DNA of 64,000 nt from Isoetes taiwanensis (taxonomy: Eukaryota; Streptophyta; Lycopodiopsida; Isoetales; Isoetaceae). The notes under the pieces are model-generated. The model was not told the DNA's origin. It saw only the letters and a list, made by a program, of their open reading frames with translations, and searched no databases. A program made the translations under genes and the position numbers. Position 1 is the stretch's first letter, and each line of letters starts with the position of its first letter. The stretch spans positions 5,329,001 to 5,393,000 of the forward strand of contig JAJEKV010000049.1 of the NCBI GenBank assembly GCA_021234155.1, given 5' to 3'. Below, in pieces: positions 1-9,966 of the stretch.

Positions 1-891
<891 letters not shown>

Positions 892-1309
892 GCTGGCTAC
901 AATCGACTTAGAGATGACAGAGACAACATGGGAGATGGGAGATGGGGGAGGGAGAGATGGGTGAGAGTGGGAAACCCAACTCTCACCTCGAGAGATGATT
1001 CGCCTTAATAGCCGTTAAGGCGTTTTTGCCCACTAACCAAACAATTAGCCTTAATTTTATTTGCTGAAAAACCGCCCGAAAATGTTTCCCACCGAAAACC
1101 GGGCCATTTTTTTCGCTTCTTGATCTTCAAGGCCGCCCAATTCTTGCTCAGAGTATCCAATTTCTCGAAGCAATCAGCCAATTACGATCCAGGTATTCAT
1201 CAGATTACGCACGCATTTGCATTCTATTTTTCGTGCATTCATTCATTAAGTTTTGATCCTCAATTTCGTTTTAAGTCATCCTTATTCCCAATCAATTATT
1301 TGGATTCAG

Positions 1310-2257
1310 ATGTCTAAGGCCTCTCGATCTGCTTTGCCAGCAACCAGCAAACCTTTCGTGCCTCCTCGAGTTGAAAAAATGGCACCAAGAAGGACCCGGA
1401 AAATGACAGGCCAGTTCTCCATGGATGTGCAATTGGAGACTAATTCTGAGCCAATTCCATCATCAAGACAGCCAAAGGAAAAGAGATCCAAGCGTGTATT
1501 GAGCGAAATTCAGGCATCCTGTGATATTGTGAGTGAATCTTTAGAACCTGATTCTGCTTTGGCTATTGTTGTGCATGAGAAGGAAAATTCGAAAGTGATG
1601 GACATAAAGAATAGGAAGTCTCCTGTGCAATGGACAGATCAGGGTGTCTCCACATTCCTCAATCTCCTGAACGAGATGAAATTGGTAACCAATGGCACCC
1701 TCAACCTCTCCAACACACAATGGAAGGAAATTATGATCAAATTGCAGCCCTTTGTTGGGGGTTTAGTGGAGCTGAGACAACTAAAGAACAAATGGGATAA
1801 GCTGCAAGCTAAATTTAAAGATGAGAAGGAGGCTAAATTTAAAGATGAGATTCAAACAATAATGTAAACACGAAAAATCCGAGCAGTCCAGTGATGCCAG
1901 AAATTCCAATCAATAGGACACCAACAGAAAACCAGACAGATTCTTCAAGTCCTAGATCAGCTGCATGTAATCAGCCTGGAGTTTGTGGAAAACCTACAAG
2001 TATAAAGAAGTCCAGGTTGCAGATAGATGAGGACATTGCAATGGGAATATCACAGATGGCAAGCACATTTGAAATTAGATTTCGTGAAAGAAGAAAATGC
2101 AAGAAAAATTGAGTTGGTCAGGGAATTGGAAACAATAAGATCTGCAAACAGTCTGAAAATTGCAGAGTCCATGGCTGCAATGACTCAAAGCATATGTGAA
2201 ATGACAAAGGAGACATTGCTCGAAATTGCCAAACTTGCTGCCAATAAGAAGGACTAA
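1310..2257 (+). pseudogene. Myb/SANT-like ORF of PIF/Harbinger element, two frame changes
   Basis: The first segment (ATG at 1310, stop at 1867) has a basic N-terminus and then a Myb/SANT-like region: SPVQWTDQGVSTFLNLLNEM, then TQWKEIMIKL, then LKNKWDKLQAKF. This is the pattern of the Myb_DNA-bind_3 domain in plant Harbinger partner proteins, which bring the transposase to DNA and the nucleus. The protein continues in a second frame from about 1864 to 2085 (MPEIPINRTPTENQTDSSSP) and returns to the first frame to 2257 with a helical C-terminus (VKEENARKIELVREL). The gaps between segments are too short for introns, so two small indels are likely. A 24-bp in-frame tandem duplication at 1808-1855 (AKFKDEKE, AKFKDEIQ) lies just before the first frame change. 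Confidence 0.7.
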
Positions 2258-2455
2258 AGGTTCGTTTTCAGTTATTTGCTTTTTAGAATTTCTTTTTTGG
2301 AACTGTCACAAAACCCACCAGTATTCTTAAATATTAAAGAAGTTGTACAACCCTATTATTTTAGCATTAAATATTGCCTTCTAGTCACAGTCATCCAAAT
2401 TCGTAAAGGCTACTTAAGCTTCCTCCAATTCTTGCATGCAAGCCGCTTCGACAAT

Positions 2456-2962
2456 ATGGAGAGAGTCGTGAACAGAAAGCGCCAACGCTCTCCAAGCCCG
2501 AGCTCCTCTTCGAGCTCTTCTTCGAGCTCCTCATCCTATCAAACTCCACCAACTACTTCTTCCTCTTCCACTGAGTTACCCTATTATTCTGACCATGATA
2601 CCTGGCCTACTTCCAGTGAGGAAGTTCTTCCCGACAGCAGTGGGGATTCTCGGCGATTCGTTGATCAGCTGTCGTTTAGAAAATATTTTTTGGAGAATCA
2701 TGTTTATCAGGAGAATCATGAAGACTCGTCGGACGAAGTGGAGCAAAAAGAAAGCCAGTTCTCCTCTCCCACAGTCCAGCCTGCAAACCCTGAAGTTGAA
2801 GTTATATCTCACAAGGTTATCCATTGCAGTTTCTCTAAGAAGACCATTACAGTTTTTATTGAAATGGGCGTTAGTGTGGATGACGAGGTTTTGGAATGGG
2901 CGACAAATTTCGCAAACAATCCGGACGAGGGGCATATGGGTGTGTCTATGTTAAGCTTCTGA
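2456..2962 (+). CDS. Unrecognised Ser-rich acidic ORF inside the Harbinger element
   Basis: The ATG at 2456 opens 168 codons. The N-terminus is basic (ERVVNRKRQRSPSP) and is followed by a run of about a dozen serines built from repeated agctcctcttcg units, then an acidic middle and a C-terminal part with EVEVISHKVIHCSFSKKT. The reading frame is open 60 codons further upstream, but the basic start and Ser-run make 2456 the natural start. No domain is recognised. It lies between the Myb-like ORF and the transposase on the plus strand. It may be an accessory ORF of the transposon or captured host exon sequence. It could also be non-coding, because the Ser-run alone can keep a frame open. Confidence 0.35.
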   Translation: MERVVNRKRQRSPSPSSSSSSSSSSSSYQTPPTTSSSSTELPYYSDHDTWPTSSEEVLPDSSGDSRRFVDQLSFRKYFLENHVYQENHEDSSDEVEQKESQFSSPTVQPANPEVEVISHKVIHCSFSKKTITVFIEMGVSVDDEVLEWATNFANNPDEGHMGVSMLSF

Positions 2963-3643
2963 GGAAATGTGGTGCCTCCATGAAATTCGTAGTGCAACCT
3001 TTCCATGTGATCTGTGTCCTCTTTCTATGCGAGTCTGACTTTGCCTCACTTCTTTTTTTGTTATGCATTTTCTTTTTATAAAATGCTTTTGTTTCTGTGA
3101 AATGGCATGGCTGCCATTTTTTTCTCATATGATTGCTCGGAAACTGACAGATGAAAAAAAATGCCTCTATGTATTCATGTAGATTTCCTCTTATCATTGG
3201 AAGGTGTGCAGACTTTTTTGTTTTGTATAGTGAAGTCATTTGACTCACTGAGAATGTTTCGGACAGCTCAAATGCTGAAGTATTTTGAACAGGGCATTGT
3301 ATGCCTATGTAATCTTTTTTTTTATGAATACAAACTTCTCTTATCAAACTTGTTTGTGTACAAATGATTTTTCTTAGTCTTATATGTTCTTTAATTGTGA
3401 AGTCACATGACTCACAAATTCTGTAACAGGTTGTTCAGTATTTCCAAATGAAATGTTTTGAAGCTCTAAATGGAAACTTAGCTCTAAACTCAATCACTTA
3501 TTCATCATAATGTAAGAAATGCCTGACAAATAATTAAAGATAGCGAAATGGAGAAGAATTGAATTTTGAATTTAATATTTATTGTCTACAAAAGAACATT
3601 CAAAGGATCACATGTCCATCCAGATTTTCAAATAACACGTGCC

Positions 3644-4938
3644 TCAATTGATCACCTTGTTTTTTAAGGACCTGTTCATGGCTTCTGTTTCATAGTAGTA
3701 TATTGGTGGAGGATCATCTTCAATTGGCAGCATGTCCCAGCCCTTGTCTTCCATTATACAAAAGTTCCAAAGAACACAACATGCGTGTATGATCTTGGAA
3801 GCTTTGGCGACATGCACGGGCAAGTGTTTCAGAATTCTGAATTTTTCCTTCACAATGCCAAATCCATTCTCTACACACACTCTGCCCCTACAAATCCTTT
3901 TGTTGAACTTACCATAAGCACCCTGATTTTGAGGAAAAACTTTAAGGAGAAAGGGCCTGCTAGAATAGGCTGAATCACCTAATAGAAGAGGTGGAATAGT
4001 TACCTGAACATCTTGGTCAGTAGGCTGCCCCTTCTTCAGTTTTATGCCACTAAGAGTCACCATTGGTTCTTGCAAAATTTGTTTGGCGGCAATTTTGTTA
4101 TAGATGGAGCTCTTCTTGAACTGGTTGGAATCATGGACTGAACCTGTTCTTGTTACACAAACATTTAAAAACAGTCTGCTATGTGTCACAATTCCTTGCA
4201 TGAGACATGAGTGCCTCTTATGTCTGCTGTAATAGTCTTCCCCATTGTCCTTTTTTTTGGGTTTCCTCCATAAAAAAATATGGGAACCGTCAACTGCACC
4301 ATATATATTGGGCACCATATATATTGGGCACTGAATTAATCTTGCACCTGTAGGCATTGCAACAAAACGTTTGTACAGCATTGTCTTCGAAGCCAGTACA
4401 AGCGTGACTTTCTTGGTATATTTTGTACTGTTGCTTTCCCAACATAAAATCTCTGATCGACGTGTAAGGGCATATCCCCTTGTGCAAGAAAATACAGAAC
4501 CATAGCAACTGCTTTCCTTGGATCAACAAGGGGCCTTACTTTATTACCGGGCCTGACAAGATAAGGCACAATTAAACCTACCAATCTCTCAAATGTGGCT
4601 CTCTTCATCCTGTAAAATTGGTGCCACATATCATCTTCAAAGGAAGCTATACAATTCCATGCGTGGTTATCGATATTATCCCATTGTGTTCTTTGCCTTG
4701 GAGCAATCCAAAATCTTCTTGGTGGTCTTCTAACCCTGCTGGAACCCGCGACCATTAAAGCTGCAGATGCGCAAAAAAACATACCATTGTTGTCCTCTAA
4801 AACCTCATCATCGAACAGGGTCATTGGGTCTTCGAGCTCGTTGAGTTCCAATAGCTGCAAACAGTATCTCTGTAATGCAAATCCGAGTGGCAAAGCCCGA
4901 AAAAGCATGGCAATCATTTCAAGAATGACCGGATCCAT
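3644..4938 (-). pseudogene. PIF/Harbinger DDE transposase (DDE_Tnp_4 type), frame-broken
   Basis: Segment 1 (4938 to about 4420) is the N-terminal helical part: WDNIDNHAW, then FYRMKRATFERLVGLIVPYL and VDPRKAVAMVLYFLAQGD. Segment 2 (4381 to 3644) carries the RNase H-fold catalytic core: first Asp in YGAVDGSHIFLWRKPKK, second Asp in LLLGDSAYSSRPFLLK, and the Glu in RGRVCVENGFGIVKEKFRIL. These are the DDE residues of HARBI1-like enzymes, which cut and rejoin the element ends. The two segments are in different frames; one missing base near 4420 in an A-rich run would explain this. A 16-bp tandem duplication at 4296-4327 lies just before the first catalytic Asp and probably adds a second frame error. 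The catalytic residues are preserved, but the copy cannot make the full protein. Confidence 0.85.
4296..4327. repeat. 16-bp tandem duplication in the transposase gene
   Basis: Two adjacent copies of gcaccatatatattgg. Sixteen is not a multiple of three, so it shifts the frame next to the first catalytic Asp. One frame reads NSVPNIYGA before the duplication, which looks like the original join to VDGSHI. Confidence 0.9.
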
Positions 4939-5235
4939 GGTTTAGTGGCCGGAATCGAAAGAATGGGGAGGCAAAACTAAAAATGAATTATCCCACATAG
5001 CCCGCCCGAACCAAGAAAAACAGGCTTGAATATCCCACAATTTGGGCGAATTGAGCGTTACGATCGAATTATCCCACATTTTCTCTCCTCGGCCGGAATG
5101 GATGCACGATCGAAAATCCGACAAACAGCTCAAATTCTGCCAATAACAGAGCCTGTTAAGCCTCGAGAGACAATCGTCTCTCCTCTCCTCCCAAAAATCG
5201 TTACATTTCGGGAGGAAGGAGAGAACCATGTGCAT

Positions 5236-5366
<131 letters not shown>

Positions 5367-5402
5367 GAAATGAAATGAAATGTTTTATAGATCGCGTCTA
5401 TG

Positions 5403-5416
5403 AGACCATCAGGTCT
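5403..5416 (-). other. LINE-A 3'-terminal hairpin, copy 2
   Basis: On the element (minus) strand this reads AGACC-TGAT-GGTCT, a perfect 5-bp stem with a 4-base loop, about 20 bases before the simple tail. The copy at 9916-9929 has AGGCC-TGAT-GGCCT, where one base pair is changed on both sides. LINE-B copies carry a matching hairpin at the same place. A structure at this position is a likely binding site for the element's own reverse transcriptase. Confidence 0.7.
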
Positions 5417-5588
5417 AGAAGACGGTATACAAATCAGTTTTTGCATATAATTAAAACTCTAATGTACCCTCAGTTAGGGCATCATTAGTCTCACTACTCT
5501 CTTTCTCATATAATTCTAGTAGGTGTTTATAGTTTCTTATTGACATGTCCCTCACTTTCATCACCTCTATCAAGTAGTCACTAATAGT

Positions 5589-6189
5589 TCAAATTTGGCG
5601 ATTACCAAAGAAATCATATAAAGAGATCCCGGTAGGTATACCCATCCTTCTCCTTAAGTTTTCGTATGCAGGACAGTAAAGAATGAGGTGTGCTTCATCT
5701 TCCAGTACATCAGCTCCGCATGTTTTACAGGTACGTAAGTTTCGGGGGAGGTTCCCCCATCTACCAACCTCTACTCCCAAATGATGTGAACTTAACCTTA
5801 GTCTGCACAATAAATGTCTTTTAAAGTAGGATGACTTACCCGGAGATCGCGATTGCTTCACCAAGTCTTTGGGTTGATTTTTTATAAAATGCCATTTTCG
5901 TGCCTGCATTATGCCAAGATTTTTCTCTGATATGTGCGTAAACCCATTCCCTTAGCTCATCCTCCTCTGGTGGCATATCTTCTAGCATCATTCCCCACTT
6001 ACCCAACCATTTACTCACTTCATTATACCATCCCTTAAGGCTACTCTGTATCATTGCGAGCCTTGGTAGCCTATCAGTATCCATATCATGGACCTTTTGC
6101 ACATATTTGAGCGTCAGAAATAATGCCTCAGCTTCTAACATCTCCATCCCTGCTTCAGCCAGCATCATATGATACGGGGTTTGCATTTT
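5589..6189 (-). pseudogene. LINE-A ORF2 C-terminal region with CCHC motif, out of frame (copy 2)
   Basis: Two segments (6186-5836 and about 5880-5589) continue ORF2 after two frame changes. They align with the C-terminus of copy 3: MQTPYHMMLAEAG matches MQTPYEILLSETG, and RLSSHHLGVEVGRWGNLPR matches RMSSHHLGVEVGRWGDFPR. The end carries CKTCGADVLEDEAHLILYCP, a CX2CX9HX4C zinc-knuckle-like motif, followed by AYENLRRRMG. Such C-terminal cysteine motifs occur in many LINE ORF2 proteins and are thought to bind RNA. The segment is separated from the main ORF by a frame change around 6190. Confidence 0.8.
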
Positions 6190-6194
6190 AGCCC

Positions 6195-8768
6195 CTAGTT
6201 ACGCCAATGAAATTTCTTTTGAATTTTCTCAACCCTTTTCCACATTTCTTGGGAAAGCCCGGCCCCCCAAACTTCACATCCGTACAACACAACTGTCCTG
6301 ACCAAGGTTTGATATAACATTTTCTTCAGTTTCCAGTCTACAATCCCTGCTTTTCTGCATTTCTTCTGCATTGCGTATAGTGCCTTAATCCCGGCATCAG
6401 TGCGTTGCCCAACTGCCCTATTCCACCCATAATTGTGGTCCACTATAAGCCCTAAGTATTTATATGTGTCTGCTATTTCAACCTCTTCTCCCTTGTATTG
6501 GAAGTGAAAGTTATGAACTCGTTTTCCAAAAATGAGAATTTTAGTCTTGTTCAAATTCACCTGCATTTTAGTAGCATCACAGAAATTGGCTAATGCCTCC
6601 AAGTGCCTATGCATATCATGGTGACTCCGAGCAAAGATAACAATATCATCTGCATATAGGAGTAGAATAAGCAAATATCCTGCAAGTGTAGTCCCCCCTC
6701 CGCTATGTCTTTGCATCCACACCTCTAATTGGTCTATATATATCCCAAATAATGTAGGAGATAGAGGGCATCCTTGCTTCACTCCAATGTTACTAATTAT
6801 CTCTGCTTTGCATGATTTATTTAGCGGGAAAGATAGACTTACTAACACTTTCTCATATAATACTGATACTGCATTTCTTAGCTCCTGTGGCACCCCTAAG
6901 TGATCCATATATTCCCAGATGTTCCCTCTTCTGAGCATATCGAAGGCTTTAGTGAGATCTACAAAGCATGCAAAGAGCGGCTTTTTAGTTTTCTTCACAG
7001 CATCTGTCACTGCTCTCATAGTGATTAAGTGGTCTAGTGTAGACCTGTTAGGCCTAAAACCTGCTTGTCCCGATGCTCTAACATTATGCATCTCTGCCCA
7101 ATCACTTAACTTTATCTCTATAAGCTTGGCAAATAGTTTTGAAAACAGACTGCTTACCATGATCATTCTGTAGTTGCCTGGGTCTCCGACATCTCCTGCT
7201 TTATGGATTGGTACCACTCTATTGACTTGCCATGTATGAGGAAAACCATCAACCAACGCTCTATTCATCATTTTCGTGATGACACTGGTTACAGCTGGAC
7301 CAGCCCATTTTATCATCTCTGCCATCAACCCAAGTGTATCAGCTGCCTTGCCACATGAGAGTGATTTCAGCCCTTCAAGTGTATCTGCATCTGAGAAAGT
7401 GAGATTATCACCTTGTCTATCCCTTTCTTCATGCAATCCCGCTACGTGATACAATTTATGCAGTTGTTGTAGTAAGCTATCCACATCTAAGAGACTTGTC
7501 TGCTGTTTTCTGGCCTTCAACCGTGTCCAGAATCTCTTTGGCTGTGATAACAATTCACTTATTAGTGTTTCCTGTTTGGTTTGATAGTATGCTCTTTTTT
7601 TCCTTCTCACTAATTGCCGATATTCTTTCTGAATTTTGCCTTTCTCCTCCTGTATTGCAGTCTTAAATTCCAGCCTCTTACTTTTACATTCCGTATCATA
7701 CCACCCATTACATGGCAGTCCTTTCAATGCGCGACGAGGTATGAAGCATTTCTGAGCCACCTCTAGTAACATAGAAGTAAGCGTCTTGTCCAATTCTACT
7801 AAATTCTCCGGCCATGCAAGCTCCTTAGCATTTTGTTCACACATCTTCTTAAAGATATTCATCTTACGCGGATCCATGTTTATCCTAGTTTGTGTTTCTG
7901 GGCTAGGTGTGGTTATAACACCTTGGTCTTGAAGTTTTAAATGCACCACAATTGGAAAGTGATCAGAAGTTGGTATGCCATCATCGATACGCAAGTTACT
8001 GATGCTATCCACCATATGAATCCCTGTCATAACCAGGTCAACAACACTGGATCCAATTCCCATGACGCCCTTAGATGTGCATTTCTTTGATTGAGGAAAT
8101 TTACTGATACCATTCAGAACAATTAAGTCTAAGCCGCTGCACATATTTAAAAGATGCATACCTTGTGGCTGCACATCCTTGGATTGATCTTCTGTGGTTC
8201 TATCCCATCCATTTGCCTGCAAGTCCGCCTCATCCAGTTTTTCCATCCATATGGGCTCTCCTGATCCGGCCATTAAATAAGCTTGCTCATTAGCGATTCT
8301 GGCATTAAAATCTCCCATTAAAAGGATATCTCCGTGCCTCCCTAGATCCAACACATCCTGTTCCAGATGGTGGAAGGGGTCATCTTTATCCATCTCTCCC
8401 ACCATATAAGTGGGGGACTCTCTAGGCGGATAGTAACAGCCAGCTATATAAATATTTCTATGCGCACCTGCAACTTTTAGCCAGATATGTTCTTTCACAG
8501 AATTCTTCTTAACTATAGAGAACATATGTTTGATATTGCTACGAATGTAGCATGCTATTCCTCCAAAGCCTTTCCTCCTCCAGTTTTTCTTATGCCATAC
8601 TGAATGCATTAAGGTAAATCCGTGAATTTCTGGTAAGCCATGTTCTTCATGTTCATGTGTCTCAAGTAAAAATACCACATCCCAAGATTCGAGAACATCG
8701 TTGAGAAATGCAACCTCTTCTACTTTCCCATTGATGTTCCACGCGCATAACCTGATGGTCTTTATTCC
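6195..8768 (-). CDS. LINE-A ORF2: APE-type endonuclease and reverse transcriptase (copy 2)
   Basis: The frame is open from the codon after the ORF1 stop (UAG at 8771-8769) to 6195. The endonuclease starts at once: WNING about nine codons in, then the ETHEHEE motif, MGDFNAR, a SVVDLV segment and TSDHFPIVV, which are the conserved APE-type catalytic and binding motifs. The reverse transcriptase follows: NYRMIMVSSLFSKLFAKL, QAGFRPNRSTLDH, FVDLTKAFD, GVKQGCPLSPTLF and the active-site box LLYADDIVIF (about residue 675 counted from 8678). No ATG lies between the stop and the first ETHE motif, and GTG at 8678 is not a convincing start. ORF2 is therefore probably made by readthrough of ORF1. The end of ORF2 lies in other frames at 5589-6189. 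The protein nicks target DNA and copies the element RNA there. Confidence 0.9.
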   Translation of the reverse strand, partial: GIKTIRLCAWNINGKVEEVAFLNDVLESWDVVFLLETHEHEEHGLPEIHGFTLMHSVWHKKNWRRKGFGGIACYIRSNIKHMFSIVKKNSVKEHIWLKVAGAHRNIYIAGCYYPPRESPTYMVGEMDKDDPFHHLEQDVLDLGRHGDILLMGDFNARIANEQAYLMAGSGEPIWMEKLDEADLQANGWDRTTEDQSKDVQPQGMHLLNMCSGLDLIVLNGISKFPQSKKCTSKGVMGIGSSVVDLVMTGIHMVDSISNLRIDDGIPTSDHFPIVVHLKLQDQGVITTPSPETQTRINMDPRKMNIFKKMCEQNAKELAWPENLVELDKTLTSMLLEVAQKCFIPRRALKGLPCNGWYDTECKSKRLEFKTAIQEEKGKIQKEYRQLVRRKKRAYYQTKQETLISELLSQPKRFWTRLKARKQQTSLLDVDSLLQQLHKLYHVAGLHEERDRQGDNLTFSDADTLEGLKSLSCGKAADTLGLMAEMIKWAGPAVTSVITKMMNRALVDGFPHTWQVNRVVPIHKAGDVGDPGNYRMIMVSSLFSKLFAKLIEIKLSDWAEMHNVRASGQAGFRPNRSTLDHLITMRAVTDAVKKTKKPLFACFVDLTKAFDMLRRGNIWEYMDHLGVPQELRNAVSVLYEKVLVSLSFPLNKSCKAEIISNIGVKQGCPLSPTLFGIYIDQLEVWMQRHSGGGTTLAGYLLILLLYADDIVIFARSHHDMHRHLEALANFCDATKMQVNLNKTKILIFGKRVHNFHFQYKGEEVEIADTYKYLGLIVDHNYGWNRAVGQRTDAGIKALYAMQKKCRKAGIVDWKLKKMLYQTLVRTVVLYGCEVWGAGLSQEMWKRVEKIQKKFHWRN

Positions 8769-8771
8769 CTA
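8769..8771 (-). other. In-frame UAG between LINE-A ORF1 and ORF2, candidate readthrough stop (copy 2)
   Basis: On the minus strand the codons are GCC GAA TAG GGA ATA AAG ACC ATC. ORF1 ends and ORF2 continues in the same frame. The 9-base context GAATAGGGA is identical in the more diverged copy 3 at 13275-13273. UAG followed by G is the same kind of stop that gammaretroviruses suppress to make Gag-Pol. No assay or structure prediction supports it here. Confidence 0.6.
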
Positions 8772-9488
8772 TTCGGCAATAATCGCTTTCCCATTTCTTA
8801 GGAAAGCTTTCTTGCCGTTCTGTTTGGCGTCCTTTACCTTCTGTATTTCTTCTTTTCTTTGAGCGAGCTGTGCAAAGGTAAGATCATCATTTATCCAGAT
8901 GTTTTTGCCTTTTAAAGCAGTGCGTTGGTGCATCACTCTCATTTTTGTTTTTTCATTTGCAAACTTAACAAGTATGTTACGGTCTCCAGCTGTTTTCTTT
9001 CCTACCCTGTATGCATTTATCATGCCTTCCCCTGTCAGCTGCAAATGATGCCTGAAAAATTCTACAACTTCCTCTTTAGTGTTTTCATCCTCCTTCTCAG
9101 GTAATCCCGCAATTCTGATATTCAAGGCCCGCTTTCCTTGCTCCTGCTTTTCTAGTAGATCATCCATTCTATCATTCAGTTTATTGACTACATCTGTGAA
9201 GCTTTCATAGTCATCTATTCCCTGATATGTGGCAGCAGGCATTTCTTTCATGTTTGTTATCTGTTGCATAAGAGAGAGGTTTTCTTGCTTCAAAACATGA
9301 ATGGAGTCGGTCATACCTTGCAAAAGTTCCAGTATCTTTGCTTCCTTTGCAGCGTTTTCCCTTCTTGTCTGCTCCATCATTTCCAGAATTTTGAGCATCA
9401 GAGTTCGAGATGCCGACATTTCATTCAACATCTGGCACAACACTGATTGCATCCCTGCGATATTTGCTGAGAGTGTTGTCTCAGACAT
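8769..9488 (-). CDS. LINE-A ORF1: coiled-coil and RRM-like RNA-binding protein (copy 2)
   Basis: An intact frame of 239 codons starts with ATG at 9488 (MSETTLSANIAGMQ). Residues of about 20-110 form a long coiled coil (LKILEMMEQTRRENAAKEAK). From about residue 120 comes the core ALNIRIAGLPEKEDENTKEE, then FRHHLQLTGEGMINAYRVGK and RNILVKFANEKTKMRVMHQR, which is the order seen in L1 ORF1p (coiled coil, RRM, C-terminal domain). It ends KAIIAE then UAG. A second ATG at 9616 opens another frame (MGATNFLTSVLTGTATVRPG) that ends at 9425; comparison with copy 3, which has a longer Gly/Met-rich N-terminus, suggests the true start is 9616 with one frame error near 9495. Confidence 0.8.
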   Translation of the reverse strand: MSETTLSANIAGMQSVLCQMLNEMSASRTLMLKILEMMEQTRRENAAKEAKILELLQGMTDSIHVLKQENLSLMQQITNMKEMPAATYQGIDDYESFTDVVNKLNDRMDDLLEKQEQGKRALNIRIAGLPEKEDENTKEEVVEFFRHHLQLTGEGMINAYRVGKKTAGDRNILVKFANEKTKMRVMHQRTALKGKNIWINDDLTFAQLAQRKEEIQKVKDAKQNGKKAFLRNGKAIIAE

Positions 9489-9774
9489 GATCCTTGGTAC
9501 CCGAGTTTAGATGAAATTCCAGCCCCTGCTGTTGAGTTTACTATTTGGTTTGCAATCCCAGGCCTTACAGTAGCCGTTCCTGTTAAAACAGATGTTAAGA
9601 AATTTGTTGCCCCCATCTCTGCTGTCGAGACCTGGACTCCCGGAACCCTGCGACTCCGATTACTCCTGTGGCAACCGACACCTCACGTAGCCTCCTCGAA
9701 ATACACTGTAGTGAAAACTCGCATGGAAATACGTAGCCCGGGTGCCGGGCTCGAGCCAAAACCCCTGTTGCCAC

Positions 9775-9896
<122 letters not shown>

Positions 9897-9915
9897 TTGT
9901 TTATTTCCACCTATG

Positions 9916-9929
9916 AGGCCATCAGGCCT
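9916..9929 (-). other. LINE-A 3'-terminal hairpin, copy 3
   Basis: Element strand: AGGCC-TGAT-GGCCT. Compared with copy 2 (AGACC-TGAT-GGTCT) the third stem pair is changed from A-T to G-C on both sides while the loop is identical, which supports a selected RNA structure. Confidence 0.7.
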
Positions 9930-9966
9930 ATTAGATGTTACAATGCAAAAAGTACATTCATCTCCT

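Larger units (their letters stand above)
1015..5159. mobile_element. PIF/Harbinger DNA transposon (ends tentative)
   Basis: The region between GA arrays 1 and 2 carries the two genes that define PIF/Harbinger elements: a Myb/SANT-like DNA-binding ORF on the plus strand (1310-2257) and a DDE transposase on the minus strand (3644-4938), in convergent orientation. An additional Ser-rich ORF lies between them. The ends are not firmly resolved. Possible termini are TTA-AGGCGTTTTT at 1015 and, on the other strand, TTAACAGGCTCTGTT ending near 5159; these show a weak inverted match next to the TTA target typical of the superfamily. The element sits wholly between two (GA)n arrays, so it may have inserted into the LINE-microsatellite chain. 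Both key ORFs are frame-broken, so the copy looks inactive. Confidence 0.75.
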
